A DNA stretch of 64,000 nucleotides from Sisyra terminalis (GCA_958496175.1 OY292276.1:33686449-33750448), one strand, 5' to 3'. Positions 34,055-47,500 are shown, counted from the stretch's first letter. Numbers and translations are program-made. Notes: generated from the sequence alone by a model not told the origin.

Positions 34055-35147
34055 ATTTTGAACTCTTTTTTACATAGCAGAATAATAGGTTTATTAAAAT
34101 AGAAATAAATTCATCAGAATATTTAAACTTGGATTGTCTGGGACAATAATAGAATATACAAAAACCTATTAAAGGTTACCGTTAAAATACAATAACAAAA
34201 CAATGTTTAGCTATCCATTACAACAAATCTTATAATTTAAGTTGTGGTGTTTGAGAATCGATTGTAAACAATGAACGCGTTTTGGATTGGTATTGTGTAG
34301 TTCGACAATTGTTTCGAATTCTTTTGTTTCTAGTGAATCACAACATTGAGTATAAAAGCTCACTTAAATTCATAATTTGAAATCCCCTAAAATAGGTTTA
34401 TTGAAAATTTCGTAAATTTACTATTCCTGGGTATATAATTAGATATACCTACTTAAGTTTTTTTTTTAAATTTTATGTATTATACTAAATAAACTAATTG
34501 AGGATTCTCGGTTAGGATAAAGTCTCAATTATTTCCCCTGTTTAGATGGTGCATTTCAAAATTACATCGATGTTTTATTCGATGGAAAATATCAAAACTC
34601 AACATCGATGTTAATTGATACATTGTTTAAAAACATTGATGTTTTTTCAACACCGAATATTTCCACAATATTTTGAAAATATAAAACTTTCTGCGTTCAA
34701 GAGTTTTCCAGTTGAATGTACAAAGTTTACTGTTTTTGGTTTGACCAAAAGACCAATGCTGTTTAGGCAGACTTTGTAAAAACAAAAGTTTATTTAATCG
34801 TTTTCCTTTGCTATTCTTTTCCTCTGCTGGTTGAGCAGCTATCGAAAATAAACTTAGAAAACTAAACTTTTAGATCACTCTAGATTTCCAAAGAATTCTC
34901 GGTGAATTTTTCTCTTTCTAGAATATGTAAATATATAGTCACTTTTCTTCCAACGCTTGGTTCCACTAGTTACTCACAAATGCCACTATCTGTTAACGAT
35001 TATACGTTAAAATTAAATAATCCATAATATCAAAATATATTTTTTCATTACAGTTTTTGCCATTATTCACCCGAGTTTGTTTCATTAAGTCAATGTATTT
35101 TTAAGTAATGCATCGAATAGAAATGTTCTTGGCCAAAACATCGAATC
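34055..35147. other. AT-rich spacer with ATCGATG/ATCGAAT clusters
   Basis: Copies of ACATCGATG or ACATTGATG cluster at 34562-34645, and TCGAATAG / ACATCGAAT at 35112-35145. They could be subterminal repeats of another old DNA transposon, but no clear ends were found. Confidence 0.35.
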
Positions 35148-35155
35148 ACTTCGAT

Positions 35156-36068
35156 TAGGGATAGCGATATCAGACCCATAATTCATTACCGGTTTTCGGT
35201 ATTTTTTGATCTCAATACCGGAGTAGGTACTGGTTTTAATACCGGTCGGAGGATTTTTAGAAAAAGAAAGAAAGCACAGGTGTTTCTTTGTTTACTTTGC
35301 CAATTTTATTAAAAAGAGTAAATTACACAAAAAATAATTTATAACTTATAAATTATAGCAGTATCTAAAGAGTCACAAAAAAGGAAAAAAACGACGGACA
35401 TCGTATGTATTTAAATTAAAAAAAGTGTAAATATTCAGTCTATAGTACTATTAAATAATTTTACAAATCTTTGAAATATGATTTTAATAAGTATAAAACT
35501 CATCAATTACACTATCATTAATCCTGAAACGTTATATCGTGCAAAAATTACTAGCTATAGAAAACGCTCTTTCAGTACCTATTTATGCTAGTCGGTGGTA
35601 CTGTTAGCCATGCGCGATGTATTTTTCCAAGTATCTATACACTTCCAAAACCTTCATCTTCAAATAAATCGAATACTTGTTGGGTGGTTTTGGATATAAC
35701 TGATCTCTGTATTGTATTTGGGTTTGTGGACATTTTGAATTATCGATAACTCTATTGTTTCTTCAATAAGCAATTGCTTTTCACAGCCAACACAAGTATC
35801 AGCATCATCATCTTTGATAATTCTACCGAATTCTTTTGAATGTGGATAGAAAAATTATAGAAAATTTATTAAAAACTTAATATAATGTAATTGTAATTCG
35901 AACTACTTAGGCTCTTTTCTCGTAAAGAGTAGTGGAAATAATTTTTAAAAAAATCTAGTAAATACCGAAAAACTGGTATAGAAACCTATGATACCAGTTT
36001 TACAAAACTGTACAATTGATTCTAAATACTAGTATTGGTATCCCGGTATATCGGTATTGCAATCCCCA
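35156..36068 (-). mobile_element. hAT transposon relic
   Basis: The left end TAGGGATAGCGATATC and the right end, read inwards, TGGGGATTGCAATACC form degenerate inverted repeats. Many copies of AATACCGG/TACCGG lie just inside both ends. The flanks ACTTCGAT and AATCCGAT agree at 6 of 8 positions, a decayed 8-bp duplication. On the minus strand at about 35630-35545 the translation RYLEKYIAHG, a stop, then GTERAFSIASN matches the hAT C-terminal dimerisation motif (LxxYLxxPPTS...SERxFSxA). The element is old, deletion-shortened and inactive. Confidence 0.7.
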
Positions 36069-39000
36069 AATCCGATGTATCGTATAGTATCTCCTATAAA
36101 TCCACTATAAGTGCACATGGTCAAAAAATAATTTTAAATGATTAAAAAATGTTCTCAACTAATATCAAAATATATCGGAGCTGTTAATTTTTAACTTTAC
36201 TTGATAAAATATAAGAAATATTCATTTAACAAAGCAAAAAAATCGTTAAATTCAAAATGTAAAAAACGAGCTTCTATTGACTCGGCATTAAAGTGACGTC
36301 ACAATAAGAAACTTCAAGATCCTCTGGACTTTTCCAAAGACTAATGTATTTGAACATATAGGCCAAAGTTGTTAAAATAATTTTTATTTAATGTTAATTA
36401 TTTAAACCATTTACAATCTACACAACATTTATTCCTATTGAAAAAATTGCGTTATTTTTAGGGTATAAAAATGTTTTCCATGACGAAATATTGGGAAAAA
36501 AATAATTTTATTATTACTGTTAGTATGGTAATCCTTCAATGATATGTTTTATCTCGGTTTCAATACGTATACTGATGCGTACTGTGACGTCACAGAAGAC
36601 CCAGAAGCATACTTACCATTTTCGGACTCTCATCTTCAAAATTCGCATCAAAATTAAAGTTTTTCATAACTAAAAATCGGTTTCTCTTCATATTAATAAG
36701 GCCCTTTGTCGGTTAAAAAAATTGATCTATTGACCTGGTACTATTGGCTAAAGTGAAATAAGAATTGCAAACTATGTTAGGAAGTTGGAGGCATTAATGG
36801 AAAAATTATAAATACAGGAAAGTCAAAATTGTCATGATATTGAAGAGAAAAGTACTTCAATATGAAATACTCGTCAATGTGAAAAATAAGCAAATTGAAA
36901 ATGTGTTTTATTCAAATATTTAGAAAGTATCACCACCAAAGAATTTACAATTTTTATATTACATTTTTATTTTACATTAATTTTACAAATTTTTGTATTA
37001 AGTTCAATCACTTGGGAAACTTACCCTGCCATTAAGTTGAAAACAAAACTCCCTTTTTATTTATAACTCGTAATAATCCCGAATTGTCTTTATTTAGTGT
37101 TTAATTCAGGTTAAGTGTTTTAATTTTATTAGTCCTTTTACAAAATTTGCCTTGAAAAAATAATATAAAATAAAATGTACTCATTTTAATAATAATACTC
37201 AGAGTTGAAGATAAAGCATATGAAACTTAGCTCCTGGTAGGAGTCCCACGATTGCAGTTGTTTTTGCAGTAAAGTAAATATAACATCTTTGGGTAATGAT
37301 TAAGATGAAAATATAAAAATAATTTAGGTTTCATCAAATATCATAAATGACGAAGTTTCAGTTCGTAAAATTCCAAATATCATATCAATTTTCTCAAAAA
37401 ATCATTTTTGGTTGAATCTATTTCAAGCTGCATATATTGCGGAACATTGAACTAAACAAAACTATTTCACTTATTGATTTTTATATTTGGAACAAAAGCA
37501 ATTCAATCTTTCAAGCATATGAGTATTTATTCATTTCGCTTGAACAATTCAAACTGTGGCCAACTAAAAAAAAAAAAAGAGTAAGCTAGAACTGAATGAA
37601 AAATAAATCAGATAGTCGGTTTTAGTACTTGAAGGATAATTAAAATTTTATGTTCGTAATTTTCATTTAATTATATTCATATTTGCGTTTAAATTTTTCG
37701 CTTCACTGACGAAACTGTCAATATTAATTAAAAAATAACGTGAACTAAAGAGGTGATTAAATTGAACGGGAAGAAAGAAATTCATTTTCTCATCATGTTT
37801 AAGTTTGTTTAAAAATTACAGCCATTAATCACAGTTGAATAATGTTTTTCAATCTATATGAACGAAAGATTGACATTATAGATGGGACACTGAAGGGAAA
37901 TTGTCTTGCCGCTGTTTTTAAAGATGCAAAAGCTAGTATGCGCGTCAAGTGATAATCAAATTTCGTGTGATGAATATCAATTTAAGTTGTTGACAAATGG
38001 GATAAAATGAAGACCTTCTGCCCTCACCAAAAGTTTTTCCTTTCCCGAAAAATTCAATTTAAGCAATTAGTATAGTACATATACATTGAAAACTCAAATA
38101 GTGAACATTATTTATATTTATCATCGAAACTTTACTTATAAGTAAGATGTTGATGAAGGTGAGCGTATTTAAAATGTGTGAACTCAAAAATATATTGTAA
38201 ATTTAAAAAAAGCTAAATTCATTTGATATGGGTTAAAATACTTTCTACCGAAGTATTCATGAATTGGTTTCAAAAAGTAAATGACTTGACATTTGGTATT
38301 TGAGTTTTCAATAAATTGGACATCACGTACATAAAGAGATACAACAAAGACCAGTGAATGAAGTTTTGCCTACAAGGAGCTTACGAAAAATATATTAATG
38401 CTACGCAGTAACGTTTTGATTTTAATACAATTTTTGCTGCGCAAAAATTGATTTTAATATGCTTTGATGTGCATCATTTAATATTAAAATAATGAGAATT
38501 GATTTCACTCATAATTAACAAATAATTTAATATAAATTTGTTGAGTTCATTTCTTGATTTTGCCCACTTATTGTCGTACAAACGTTTGAATAACTTCTGT
38601 TTTCATAATTTTTCTTGAATGATTGTTTCTTCTCAAAAGGAAGATAAATGATGAAAACAAAAAAAAATCCAAGAGTTTTATTTTCGTATACATTTTGTAC
38701 TTTTAAATTAATACCTTTACATAGAAAATAACATTAATATTTTGTAAAAGTAGCCACCAAGAAGATATGTACTTATGCACAAACTAAAAAGAATTTTGAA
38801 AAATAATTGTTTTATCTTTACATTTATAACATTCTAAATGCAAAAGTAACTGCCACTCTGTTGCGTATTCACGCCTAAACTATTTAACAAATTTTAATAA
38901 AATTCAGTAGAGAGACAATATGATCTTAGAGAAGAATAAAGACTACTTTTTGTCGTAAAAACAAGCTTGAAGGGGTTGAAATAGGGGATGAAAGTTCGTG

Positions 39001-39103
39001 TGGGAGCTTATCATTATTTTATAGATAAAACAATGAAACTTTGTATTTAGGTACTATATAAAAACATTTTGGGAACTTCACGTCCATGAAGGTGAAATAG
39101 AGG
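36069..39103. other. AT-rich spacer
   Basis: TGACGTCA palindromes occur at 36294 and 36583, each within GTGACGTCACA followed by AGAA. A perfect hairpin CAATTTTTGC-TGC-GCAAAAATTG lies at 38428-38450. No gene seen. Confidence 0.45.
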
Positions 39104-39450
39104 TTGAAAGTTTGTATTTACAATCCAAACAAACCTATTTATGCTTACTATATTTATCAGAGAGATGTACAGGATAAAGAAATGCACTCGAGACATGTGT
39201 GGCAAAACGAAACACTAAAACATTTGCCGACATCTGTGAAACTCCGAAATGGTTGTTACTTTACTGTAGATAATGGTTGGGTGGTCCCTTATTGACCTCT
39301 TTTGTAAAAAACTGTTTAATGTCCATACACATGTTGAAGCTCTCAGTTTAGTATGCGCTATCAAATATATTGACTAATATATTAATAAGGGTAGCGAACA
39401 AGCTATTTTCAATTTTAGAAACAGAGCTCTGTATTCATCCTATACCTATG
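39104..39450 (+). pseudogene. Helitron replicase (Rep domain) fragment
   Basis: The open frame at 39104-39295 contains YYIYQRD and ends GCYFTVDNGWVVPY. After the stop, the same strand continues in pieces as PLL, VHTHVEALSLVCAIKYID and YINKGSEQAIFNF. This order matches the Helitron Rep/helicase-like N-terminal domain (YxxYRR ... VDNxWVVPYSPLLxxxFNxHINVE ... IKYxxKYxxKG). Stops and shifts make it non-functional. No neighbouring helicase part was found. Two Helitron-like 3' ends exist elsewhere in the window (23887, 47988). Confidence 0.72.
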
Positions 39451-39564
39451 GGGCCTATGGGTATGCATTTAGTACATAATATCTTTAATAATTTAAATAT
39501 CTCTATTAATATAAGTGACGGTGAGTTCATATTTTAGATATTTCTCCTTAAACTATTTACCCAG

Positions 39565-40190
39565 AATAAGATTATTTATCAAAAAATGCATCGTTAATTT
39601 ACCAATATATCCAAACAAGCGTTTGTATTCGGTACTTTTCGGCAGCGTTAGTTTTGCATCCTTTGCATCATACGCAACAATTACATGAGACATTCGCTTC
39701 GCTTTTCAGTGTGTTTCTTTCATTGTGAGTAAGTGAGCATGCGTGGTATATGAACTCAGCTGAAATATTTCATTTCGCAGATTGTGACAGGAATACTCAA
39801 AGAAAATGTAGTTTCTTTTAAATATAATTAATAATAATTATTAAAACGACAATAATTAATGCATTTCAACCTAAACTTGGATCAGTCGAAACAACGTTTT
39901 TAAACATTAAAATATTTCAGAATTTCCAACATTTTTGTCAAACATAGAAGCAAACATATATCACCATATCATACGTTCTATTTTAACACCGTAAAAGGAA
40001 GGTCAAAAGTTTCTCATATATATCGTGAGTGTGAGCATGCGTGACAGACGAACTCAGCTGACATATTTAATTTCGGAGATTGTGACAGGTATACTTAAGT
40101 GTTTTTTCTTATAAATATAATTAATAATTATTATAATAACGATATTAATTGATGCATTCTAACTTCAACTTTGATTGGACGTGAAGAACA
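39565..40190 (+). repeat. Unclassified dispersed repeat 'A', copy 2 plus tandem partial unit
   Basis: Shares the blocks TCGTTAATTTACC, GTGAGTAAGTGAGCATGCGT, AACTCAGCTGAAATATTTCA, AGATTGTGACAGG, AATTAATGCATTTCAACC and TATATCACCATATCATACG with the copies at 13165 and 54777. After about 40010 the segment TATATCGTGAGTGTGAGCATG through TTGATGCATTCTAAC repeats as a second partial unit in tandem. Confidence 0.75.
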
Positions 40191-42055
40191 TGAATTTGAT
40201 TAAATGTTAACGAAGTCGTGGGGAAAACTATTATTCTATACTTAGTACAGAAAATTGACAAGGTAACTCAAAAATATGTAATGAAACATATTATTGGGTT
40301 TGTTTTTGCATTTATTGAATTTTAATGAGAATAGCAATTTTTAACTTCTGTATTTTTTATTTAAATGCAAAGTTTAAGTTTAATCAGTTTATAAGAATAA
40401 ACAAATAAGATTTATTATTTTCTTTCTTTCGATCAAAGGAAGAAAAACTTAAAGCAACTTATAACTTTTCTTTGTTATTTTCATTCATTATATTATACTA
40501 ACTAGCGAATACTCCCATTTTCGTCAGTGTTACATAATAATACGTCGATAATGTTATTGATTAGTTTTGCAGCCTCTCGAAAAATACATGTCTCAATTAT
40601 TTTAATTTCCTCCTCATTAATAAAAACAATTACTACACCGTATAAGTGCCTATTTAAGGTCTTAAAAAGCGTTCACATATAAACATAATATAGTAAGTTT
40701 GAATAACCCTTGGGTTTAATAGAAAAAGGCAATATTTGCAGAAAATAATCGTAACAGAACAAATATAGTAAACCAACATTAATAAATTACAATAGACATT
40801 TGTATTTTACTAAGCAAACAGTTTTTATTTCGCTAAAATTTAAAAAAATAAATTCCCAAGATAAAACAAAAAAAAAACAGTTTATTTATCGCCACTGTAT
40901 TAAAAAACAGTTACATGAAAACGTATCTTGAGACTTATACATCAACTGTTTGATATAATTTTATTTGTGTATTAATGATTGTGGATTAAAAAAATAAATT
41001 GAAATTTTTGTGTTATTGGACAATTGGATATTTAAACGTATAAATACGTACAATGTTTTAATAAAATTGAATTTTTCCATTAAGTTAAAAATATAAGTAA
41101 CACTTTTTGGTGCGTAAAGAGTTTATAAAAATTAATAATTTTAAGCTTATGAGTGTTGCAATAGAAACGCCCAGAGTTCACGTAGTTGGGCACGTGACGT
41201 CAGTGTTCTCTCGCTGTCTATTACTACGTACCATATTTACACAGATATAAACACTTCGATTTATTTATCACAAAATGAATATTTTATGTTACAACTCTAT
41301 TATTAAATTATTTTTTTAAAAGTTGAGTTATTAAGTGCAAAGTGAAAAATAAAACATTTCAACTACTTGTTTCACCCCTTATGATTAAAAATTAAAAAAG
41401 ATGTAACCGTAAAGGGTTAGTTGAAATTAAGACTCTAACATTATAGGTTTTTCTGAAAACAATAAAAAACTGTCATTTTCATTAAGAAATTTTATACATT
41501 TTTCACTAAAAATTTAAGGGTTTGCTGCAACAAGAAGATAGCTCCAATTTTACATTTTTTTGAGAAAACGAAAAAGATGGTTATAATATTGAAATTTAGA
41601 GTTATTTGCAATCACCGTTTTAACTTAGCTCTGAAGGTCTTTTATCATTATGTGGATAACTGTTTATTTATATTATGGTTTATATAGATTTATTAATTTT
41701 ATTACATTTTACATATTTTTTTATTTGAAGATTGGAGCTACTTCTTTGATGCAGCACACCCTTCAATTGTGATTGCTTATGTCCTGTGTTTGATAATGAA
41801 AATAAAGGTGTACTAAAACTAACAGAAATCTTCTAATCAACAAACTTATCTACATTTTTTTACATCTCAAATCGCACCAGTAGATTTCTATATATCAAAT
41901 CATGAATGTACAGATAGAATAGAGATATTATGTTCTTTACATAAAAAGAAGAGGAAGTGAAAATAACTATTTATTGTGTTCAGAGATTTCTGTTTCAAAA
42001 AATGCTAAAATGTTATATTTAGACACTGTTTTTTAATGGTTATTGAATTGTTATT
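40191..42055. other. AT-rich spacer
   Basis: A short GC-richer block CCCAGAGTTCACGTAGTTGG followed by CACGTGACGTCAGTG lies near 41170-41205, promoter-like but with no gene attached. Otherwise nothing. Confidence 0.4.
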
Positions 42056-42206
42056 TTCGCTTATAACTAACTAGGTCAGGTTTTTAGTGCCTTTAGGGTT
42101 AATAAAAATCTGAAATCAAGAAATATCGAAAATTCACTAGAAACGAGATTCGATTCCAACTACTACCAGTTTGGGAGCGGTCACCTCAACCACTCGTCCA
42201 CCAGTA
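42056..42206 (-). mobile_element. tRNA-Ser-derived SINE, copy 2
   Basis: On the minus strand the head is ACTGGTGGACGAGTGGTTGA, then GGTGACCGCTCCCAAACTGG. The body TTTTCGATATTTCTTGATTT and TTTTTATTAACCCTAAAGGC is shared with copies 1, 3 and 4. Confidence 0.75.
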
Positions 42207-45200
42207 AGCAAATACTGTTTCATATTTGGTTAGTTTCCTTAAACAATCGTGAATAAGCAAAATTTTATTGAACGTTAGTCTGAAAAGTTTGATAAAATCA
42301 GAGCTGTTCATTTTTTATATCTCGTGGAGCAACTGGAATAGAAATATTCAAATTTTTAGATAAAGAGAAATATTCAAAATTGAGAGATTTTGGACTACAA
42401 ATTATACCAATAATTCGGACGTACAATATATCTGCGAGTGTGCATACTCCGATATGAAATCCGTATATAAAGTCAAAATATAGAAACAGTTTGCCACTAC
42501 AAATTGATGTGGACATAAAAATTATTATTGCTAACCAATTACGACCACAATGTTCTCATTAATATATTACTAATATTTTAAAAGTTTTCTTTTTAGTATA
42601 AATAAAATATTTTTTACTTAACATAACTGACTTTGACAGCGCTGAAAAAGTAAAATAACTTCAATTAAAAACTATTAGGTAAGTGAAGAGATGCTTGCTA
42701 TTATGTATTTTATTTTATTTTTTTAAATTAGTCTGATATCTCAACAAAATGCCATAAGAATTCATTCTCTAATTATTGAATTGTAGTAATTCAATCAAGT
42801 CTATGCGACTATTCTATTCAATGGTTCGTACAGAATAATAATCAGGATAAAATTGAATGCGACAGACTTAATAAATGAGTTCATTGAATTTTATTTTTTC
42901 AAAGATACAGGCAATAATTTCTTTACACAGATATTAACGAATTGATATAGTTAATAAGGAGAAATAAGTTAATGAAAAATAAGAAAAAGTCAAATGAAAA
43001 TCTAAAGAAGAGTTTCTTGTAATTTAGCAAATACAGTTCTATAAAGGTCAAACTTGTGCATAAGTATATACTTCAGCTTAGTATTTTTTTTAATTACTAA
43101 ATTGAAATAATTGATCTTAGGTATTTACATTTTGTGAACCGGCCACTACTCAATCAGCTACTCAACCATGGTTAACTGGATCCAGGAATAAGTTGAGTGG
43201 TACGAAAATTTAATTCTTATTTGTATACTCAGAAGAATAAATGTAGAACGATATCTGGATTATTAACGATAACTTACATGTAAAAGTGATAGTAATACTT
43301 TGTAATATTCTAAAACATTGTAATCTGATACATACTCTTATTTCGATGAACTACTGAAAATCCTTTTTACCAAAAAAGGAATTAGAGTTGCAGTCACCTT
43401 TGGAAATGACCATTGAAAGAAATCCTAATTTTTTGACTCAAAATTTGTTTTAGTATAGTTTCAGTATGTTCTTGTTCTAGGTGAATTTCAATCAAAAAGT
43501 TGTACAGGTTTGGATGCCAAGTCTTCCAACTACTAAAAGGAAATAATTGTGTCAACCTTCGGTTCTATTATTGGTCGTTGTTGTTTTCTTCATCCCGGGA
43601 TCATAAATATTTGACGTTTTTCTCTGGATTTTTCCTTTATGTACGTAATTTCAAAACATTGATTGCAAATTAAATTAAAATTATTGAATAATTCCGAAAT
43701 TATTCGTTATTATTAATTTCTGTTTAAAAACGGTAGGACATTCTTTTTTTCAATTACAAAATAGTTATTTGCCTCAATTATTAATTCGATTGGTCCTCGA
43801 ATATTGAAGTTGGGATTAGCTACCTTAGTAAAAAAAGAATTCGCCGAAGCGGTGCTGAAGCACAACCGAACGTTGTTTCTATGATACCGCCGAACGACCA
43901 CTGAACTAGCATGATATAGTATATATTTTTGAAGCTCATCTGGTTTTATGCTTTAGAATTTTTTCGGTGAAAGTGCAGATATTTATTTTTCTTGGAAGCA
44001 ATCATTCAGAATCCAATAAAATTTGCTCGAGTTTTGGCCTCAGTACCTTGAGTTTGTGGATTTGATATTCTAGTTTTTATACTATCGACTTCAGAAACAT
44101 ACATATTCGTTTTTGATTTTAGGTGTTTCAAATTTTTGCTACGTTTTCAGAAATAAATGTGAATTACTTGGATGTAACTTTCATATTTTTACTACTTATT
44201 TTGTCTTAAATATAATATATCATCGTCACTATTCCTTTCTTCACTTCTGTTTTATGTTAATGAATGGAACAACGGACGACATACGTGACAAAAAGTGCAA
44301 ATGTGCACTTTTGAGTGATATCTCTAGTTTCATATGTGATGATCCCAATGTTATTTGAAATATACATTTTTATTATAAGAAACGCTTGCAAATATTAGAA
44401 AAAAAACTATAATATACATGGATTATTTAATATGTGCTGTACTCTGTATGGACCATCTAAGAATGTCCCAAAATCCTGACTCAAGACGTAGGATAATTTG
44501 GAATACATCATTTTAATTTAATTTATTTTTAAAAGGAAAAAAAGTTCTAATTTAAAGAATTCACCTAATCTTCTTTCAGTTTAGAAAAATATGTTTCTTT
44601 CATCTAGAATGGTATTTGCATTCAACGACTCTCCTGATTAGCTGGCTATATCCTTATACAAAGTGGGTAAATAATTTGTAATTAAGAATAAGGATGTATA
44701 GATCTATTGCAGTGTTTAAGTTCGTTGAGTAGTTTTTCAGCATTCTGAGTATTAGGTACTGCGTTTTTTGGATTATAGGGTTACGTTTTGTTTTGTAAAT
44801 AATTATTTTGTTATATTTAAGTTTATTTTGATGTTTTAGCCCTTATCTTATTTTTAATTGTTCTTAAATGTTCAACATAATTCAATTATGGAATCCGATC
44901 TAAAGCATTCACAAATCACGCTTGATTATTGAATAATTTGATCATTGATCATTTGATCATTACTACTTTTCTTTGTTTATTGGGGCTTATTTTCGTAGAA
45001 ATTCAGATTTGCAGGCATTAACAATTATTTATTATTTCTATTTTTGGAAATAATCACCATTTTTGTCTTACTCCATCTCTTAAAAATTGAAAAGAACTAT
45101 TTATTTTTCTATTTTCAAAAAATTTTAACTGCTAAGAACAGTTATTAAGCACATCTACTAGCGACATAAACATAACTATGCTTGTCAGACAATATATTCA

Positions 45201-46020
45201 TCAATGTTCCTTTTGGTGTACAAAAAAGATCTGATTAAGACCATATGACTGAACTGACTTAAAGGCAGAGTGTAATCTGTCAATTTAATAGTATGTGTTT
45301 AGGATAATTAAAACATGTTTAAACTTTAAAAAATACCTTCCTAGTCCAAAATTGTCGTCCACAATAAAAGTTCCGAAAAGTACAATAAAAGTACCGAACT
45401 ATGTTACTGTTATTATGTTTGTTTTACTTTTTACCTTTATGTTCTAGGTCCCAGTCCTACGAGCAATATATTATTTCTCATTTGCAATTTCCATTGGAGG
45501 AACATTACATGGGTGCTGAGCTATTCGTTGGCGTGGATAAGTAACTAAATTTTTGGACAAGTGACTCTTAGTCAGAAACCACATTAGTCGTGCAACATGG
45601 TGGTTTGGTTGCAATCACGCCATTGGAAAGAGAATTAGTTGACTCGTTGGAAAACAACAAAAATATGTGAGTCTAGGAAAATTATAAATAATATAATCTA
45701 GATTTTCTAGCCCAGATTTCAGTACAGCAGTATAAACAGTAAGGCACCGGTAGTATCGGATTTCCAGAAAGATGTAATAATTCGCCAAGGTAGAGGTGGA
45801 AAAAATTCTGAAAGAGAGGATAGTCAAACATCTTCAAGTGACACTTGGTAAATTGCTTCAATTTTCATAAAAAAAAAGAAGGGAAGTTATTGATTTTGTC
45901 TGACTTTAAGAGAGGTTAGCGCTCGAATAATTAGAGATCGTTATTAGTATGTTTAATTGATGTGAGTCTTAGATGATCTGAGGCTGATTATTGCTTAAGC
46001 TATCGGTTTAACAACGATAT
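42207..46020. other. AT-rich spacer with possible extra SINE
   Basis: At about 43915-43780 (minus) TAGTTCAGTGGTCGTTCGG fits a tRNA-type A box and may be the head of a different SINE, but the B box is poor. The stretch 45440-45620 has long open pieces without a recognised motif. Nothing firm. Confidence 0.35.
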
Positions 46021-46745
46021 CACCGGCACAAAAAAAAAGTGCTCTGTACTTTTGACCGTACCTACATAAATCTACGTATTTTGACCCCCTGAACACGAAT
46101 CCGGGGTCGGTTTGACCCGTACACCCTCAAAAATTCGAGAAAACTTTAAAAAACTGAAAAAAAATGGTTAAAATCGTCAGTTTTGGTGACATAAAAATTT
46201 TTTTGAACTAAACCGAGCATGATTTCCATGTTTAACGATCCGCTGAATACAAATTCGAAGTTTATGTAGACCATAAGCCGTTTTTATTGTAAGAAAATTG
46301 CCTGCCTTGCGAGCCTACTTTCTCACTCTGGCCAGACGCCGACACTGGGGTTCCGAATCCCTGCATCGTAAAACACTTTTCGCTTGTGCCTGCCATGATG
46401 GCATATACGCCTTTAACCCAGGGACAGACGGTTCAGAGACAGACGGTAGGCTCGCAAAGCAGGCAATTTTCTTACAATAAAAACGGCTTATGGTCTACAT
46501 AAACTTCGAATTTGTATTCAGCGGATCGAAAAACATGAAAATCATGCTCGGTTTAGTTCAAAAAAATTTTTATGTCCCCAAAACTGCCGATTTTAACCAT
46601 TTTTTTTCGGTTTTTTAAAGTTTTCTCGAATTTTTGAGGGTGTACGGGTCAAACCGACCCCGGATTCGTGTTCAGGGGGTCAAAATACGTAGATTTATGT
46701 AGGTCCGGTCAAAAGTACAGAGCACTTTTTTTTTGTGTGCCGGTG
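46021..46745. mobile_element. Long-inverted-repeat (foldback) transposable element
   Basis: The left arm 46021-46318 and right arm 46446-46745 are near-perfect reverse complements (about 300 bp, roughly a dozen differences by eye), with a 127-bp loop. The ends are CACCGGCACA...TGTGCCGGTG, flanked by TAT on both sides (possible 3-bp duplication). Composition is unlike the surroundings: GGGGTCGGTTTGACCCG and CACGAATCCGGGGTCGG occur in the arms. No protein is encoded that I can support; the 60-codon frame in the loop has no motif. The arms' similarity implies recent insertion or gene conversion. Superfamily not determinable. Confidence 0.88.
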
Positions 46746-47500
46746 TATTTAATCTAAGGGAAGATGAGGATTGAGATGGAGGAGAATTGACCCGATTTTT
46801 GTACCAGACAAAGATTTTTCTTACAAACTTCCCAATTACGAGTATGCTCCAAATATCATTGGAGCAGATGTTTTCAGCAACTTGATCGACATCCCTTTTC
46901 GAAGATATAATTATCACAATCTGGATATCCAAGGAAAATGTGAACATGCATACTGACTCGAAACAATTTTTAGAATTTAAATTTCACCTTTTTGTATTTT
47001 TTTCGTAACAACTATTTACGTTTGTCAAAATATTATTACTCAAGCACATTAAATAATTATTTACGCACCCGATAGTACATGAATTTAAATTTTGTATTAT
47101 TTGTAATAAAAGCGCGACAAATAGTTAGCCAGTTGTAAATATTCGCTTTTAACGGACTTTGATTGATTATTGATAATTTCGATTGTTTATTAAACGTTAT
47201 CCCTTACAAACTTTGCTACCGTTTTTCACTATTTTAGGGGAGAAATTTTCAAAAACCCTTTCTTATTATGTATCTTATAAATATCTTATCTTATCTTATT
47301 AATATCTTATTATATTATAAGGAAAACACTTTCATCGACACAAATGTGCACTTATGTTTGAAAATACAATGTAAAACGAAAATAAAATAATGATCTTTAT
47401 TTTTTAACATGACTAAAAAGCTATTCGATTTCGCACATTTGGATGTTGTACATACAAAATTGTTGGAAGTAGGTGAAAACCGTGGAAGTAAATTCGAATA
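46746..47500. other. Spacer with small unrecognised frame and ATCTTAT repeat
   Basis: A 61-codon frame at 46771-46956 contains YEYAPNIIGADVFSNLI and might be a gene or transposon remnant; I do not recognise it. ATCTTAT-type short tandem units lie at 47267-47318. Confidence 0.35.

Noticed and set aside
34560..35150. Additional DNA transposon bounded by ATCGATG/ATCGAAT clusters
   Set aside because: Repeated motifs are visible but the ends do not form inverted repeats and no duplication is evident.
43780..43915. Second SINE family with TAGTTCAGTGG A box
   Set aside because: The A box is good but the B box is poor and no second copy was found in the window.
45440..46956. Open pieces flanking the palindrome (45440-45620 and 46771-46956) as exons of one host gene
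   Set aside because: The peptides match nothing I recognise, frames carry stops, and no splice sites convincingly join them across the palindrome.
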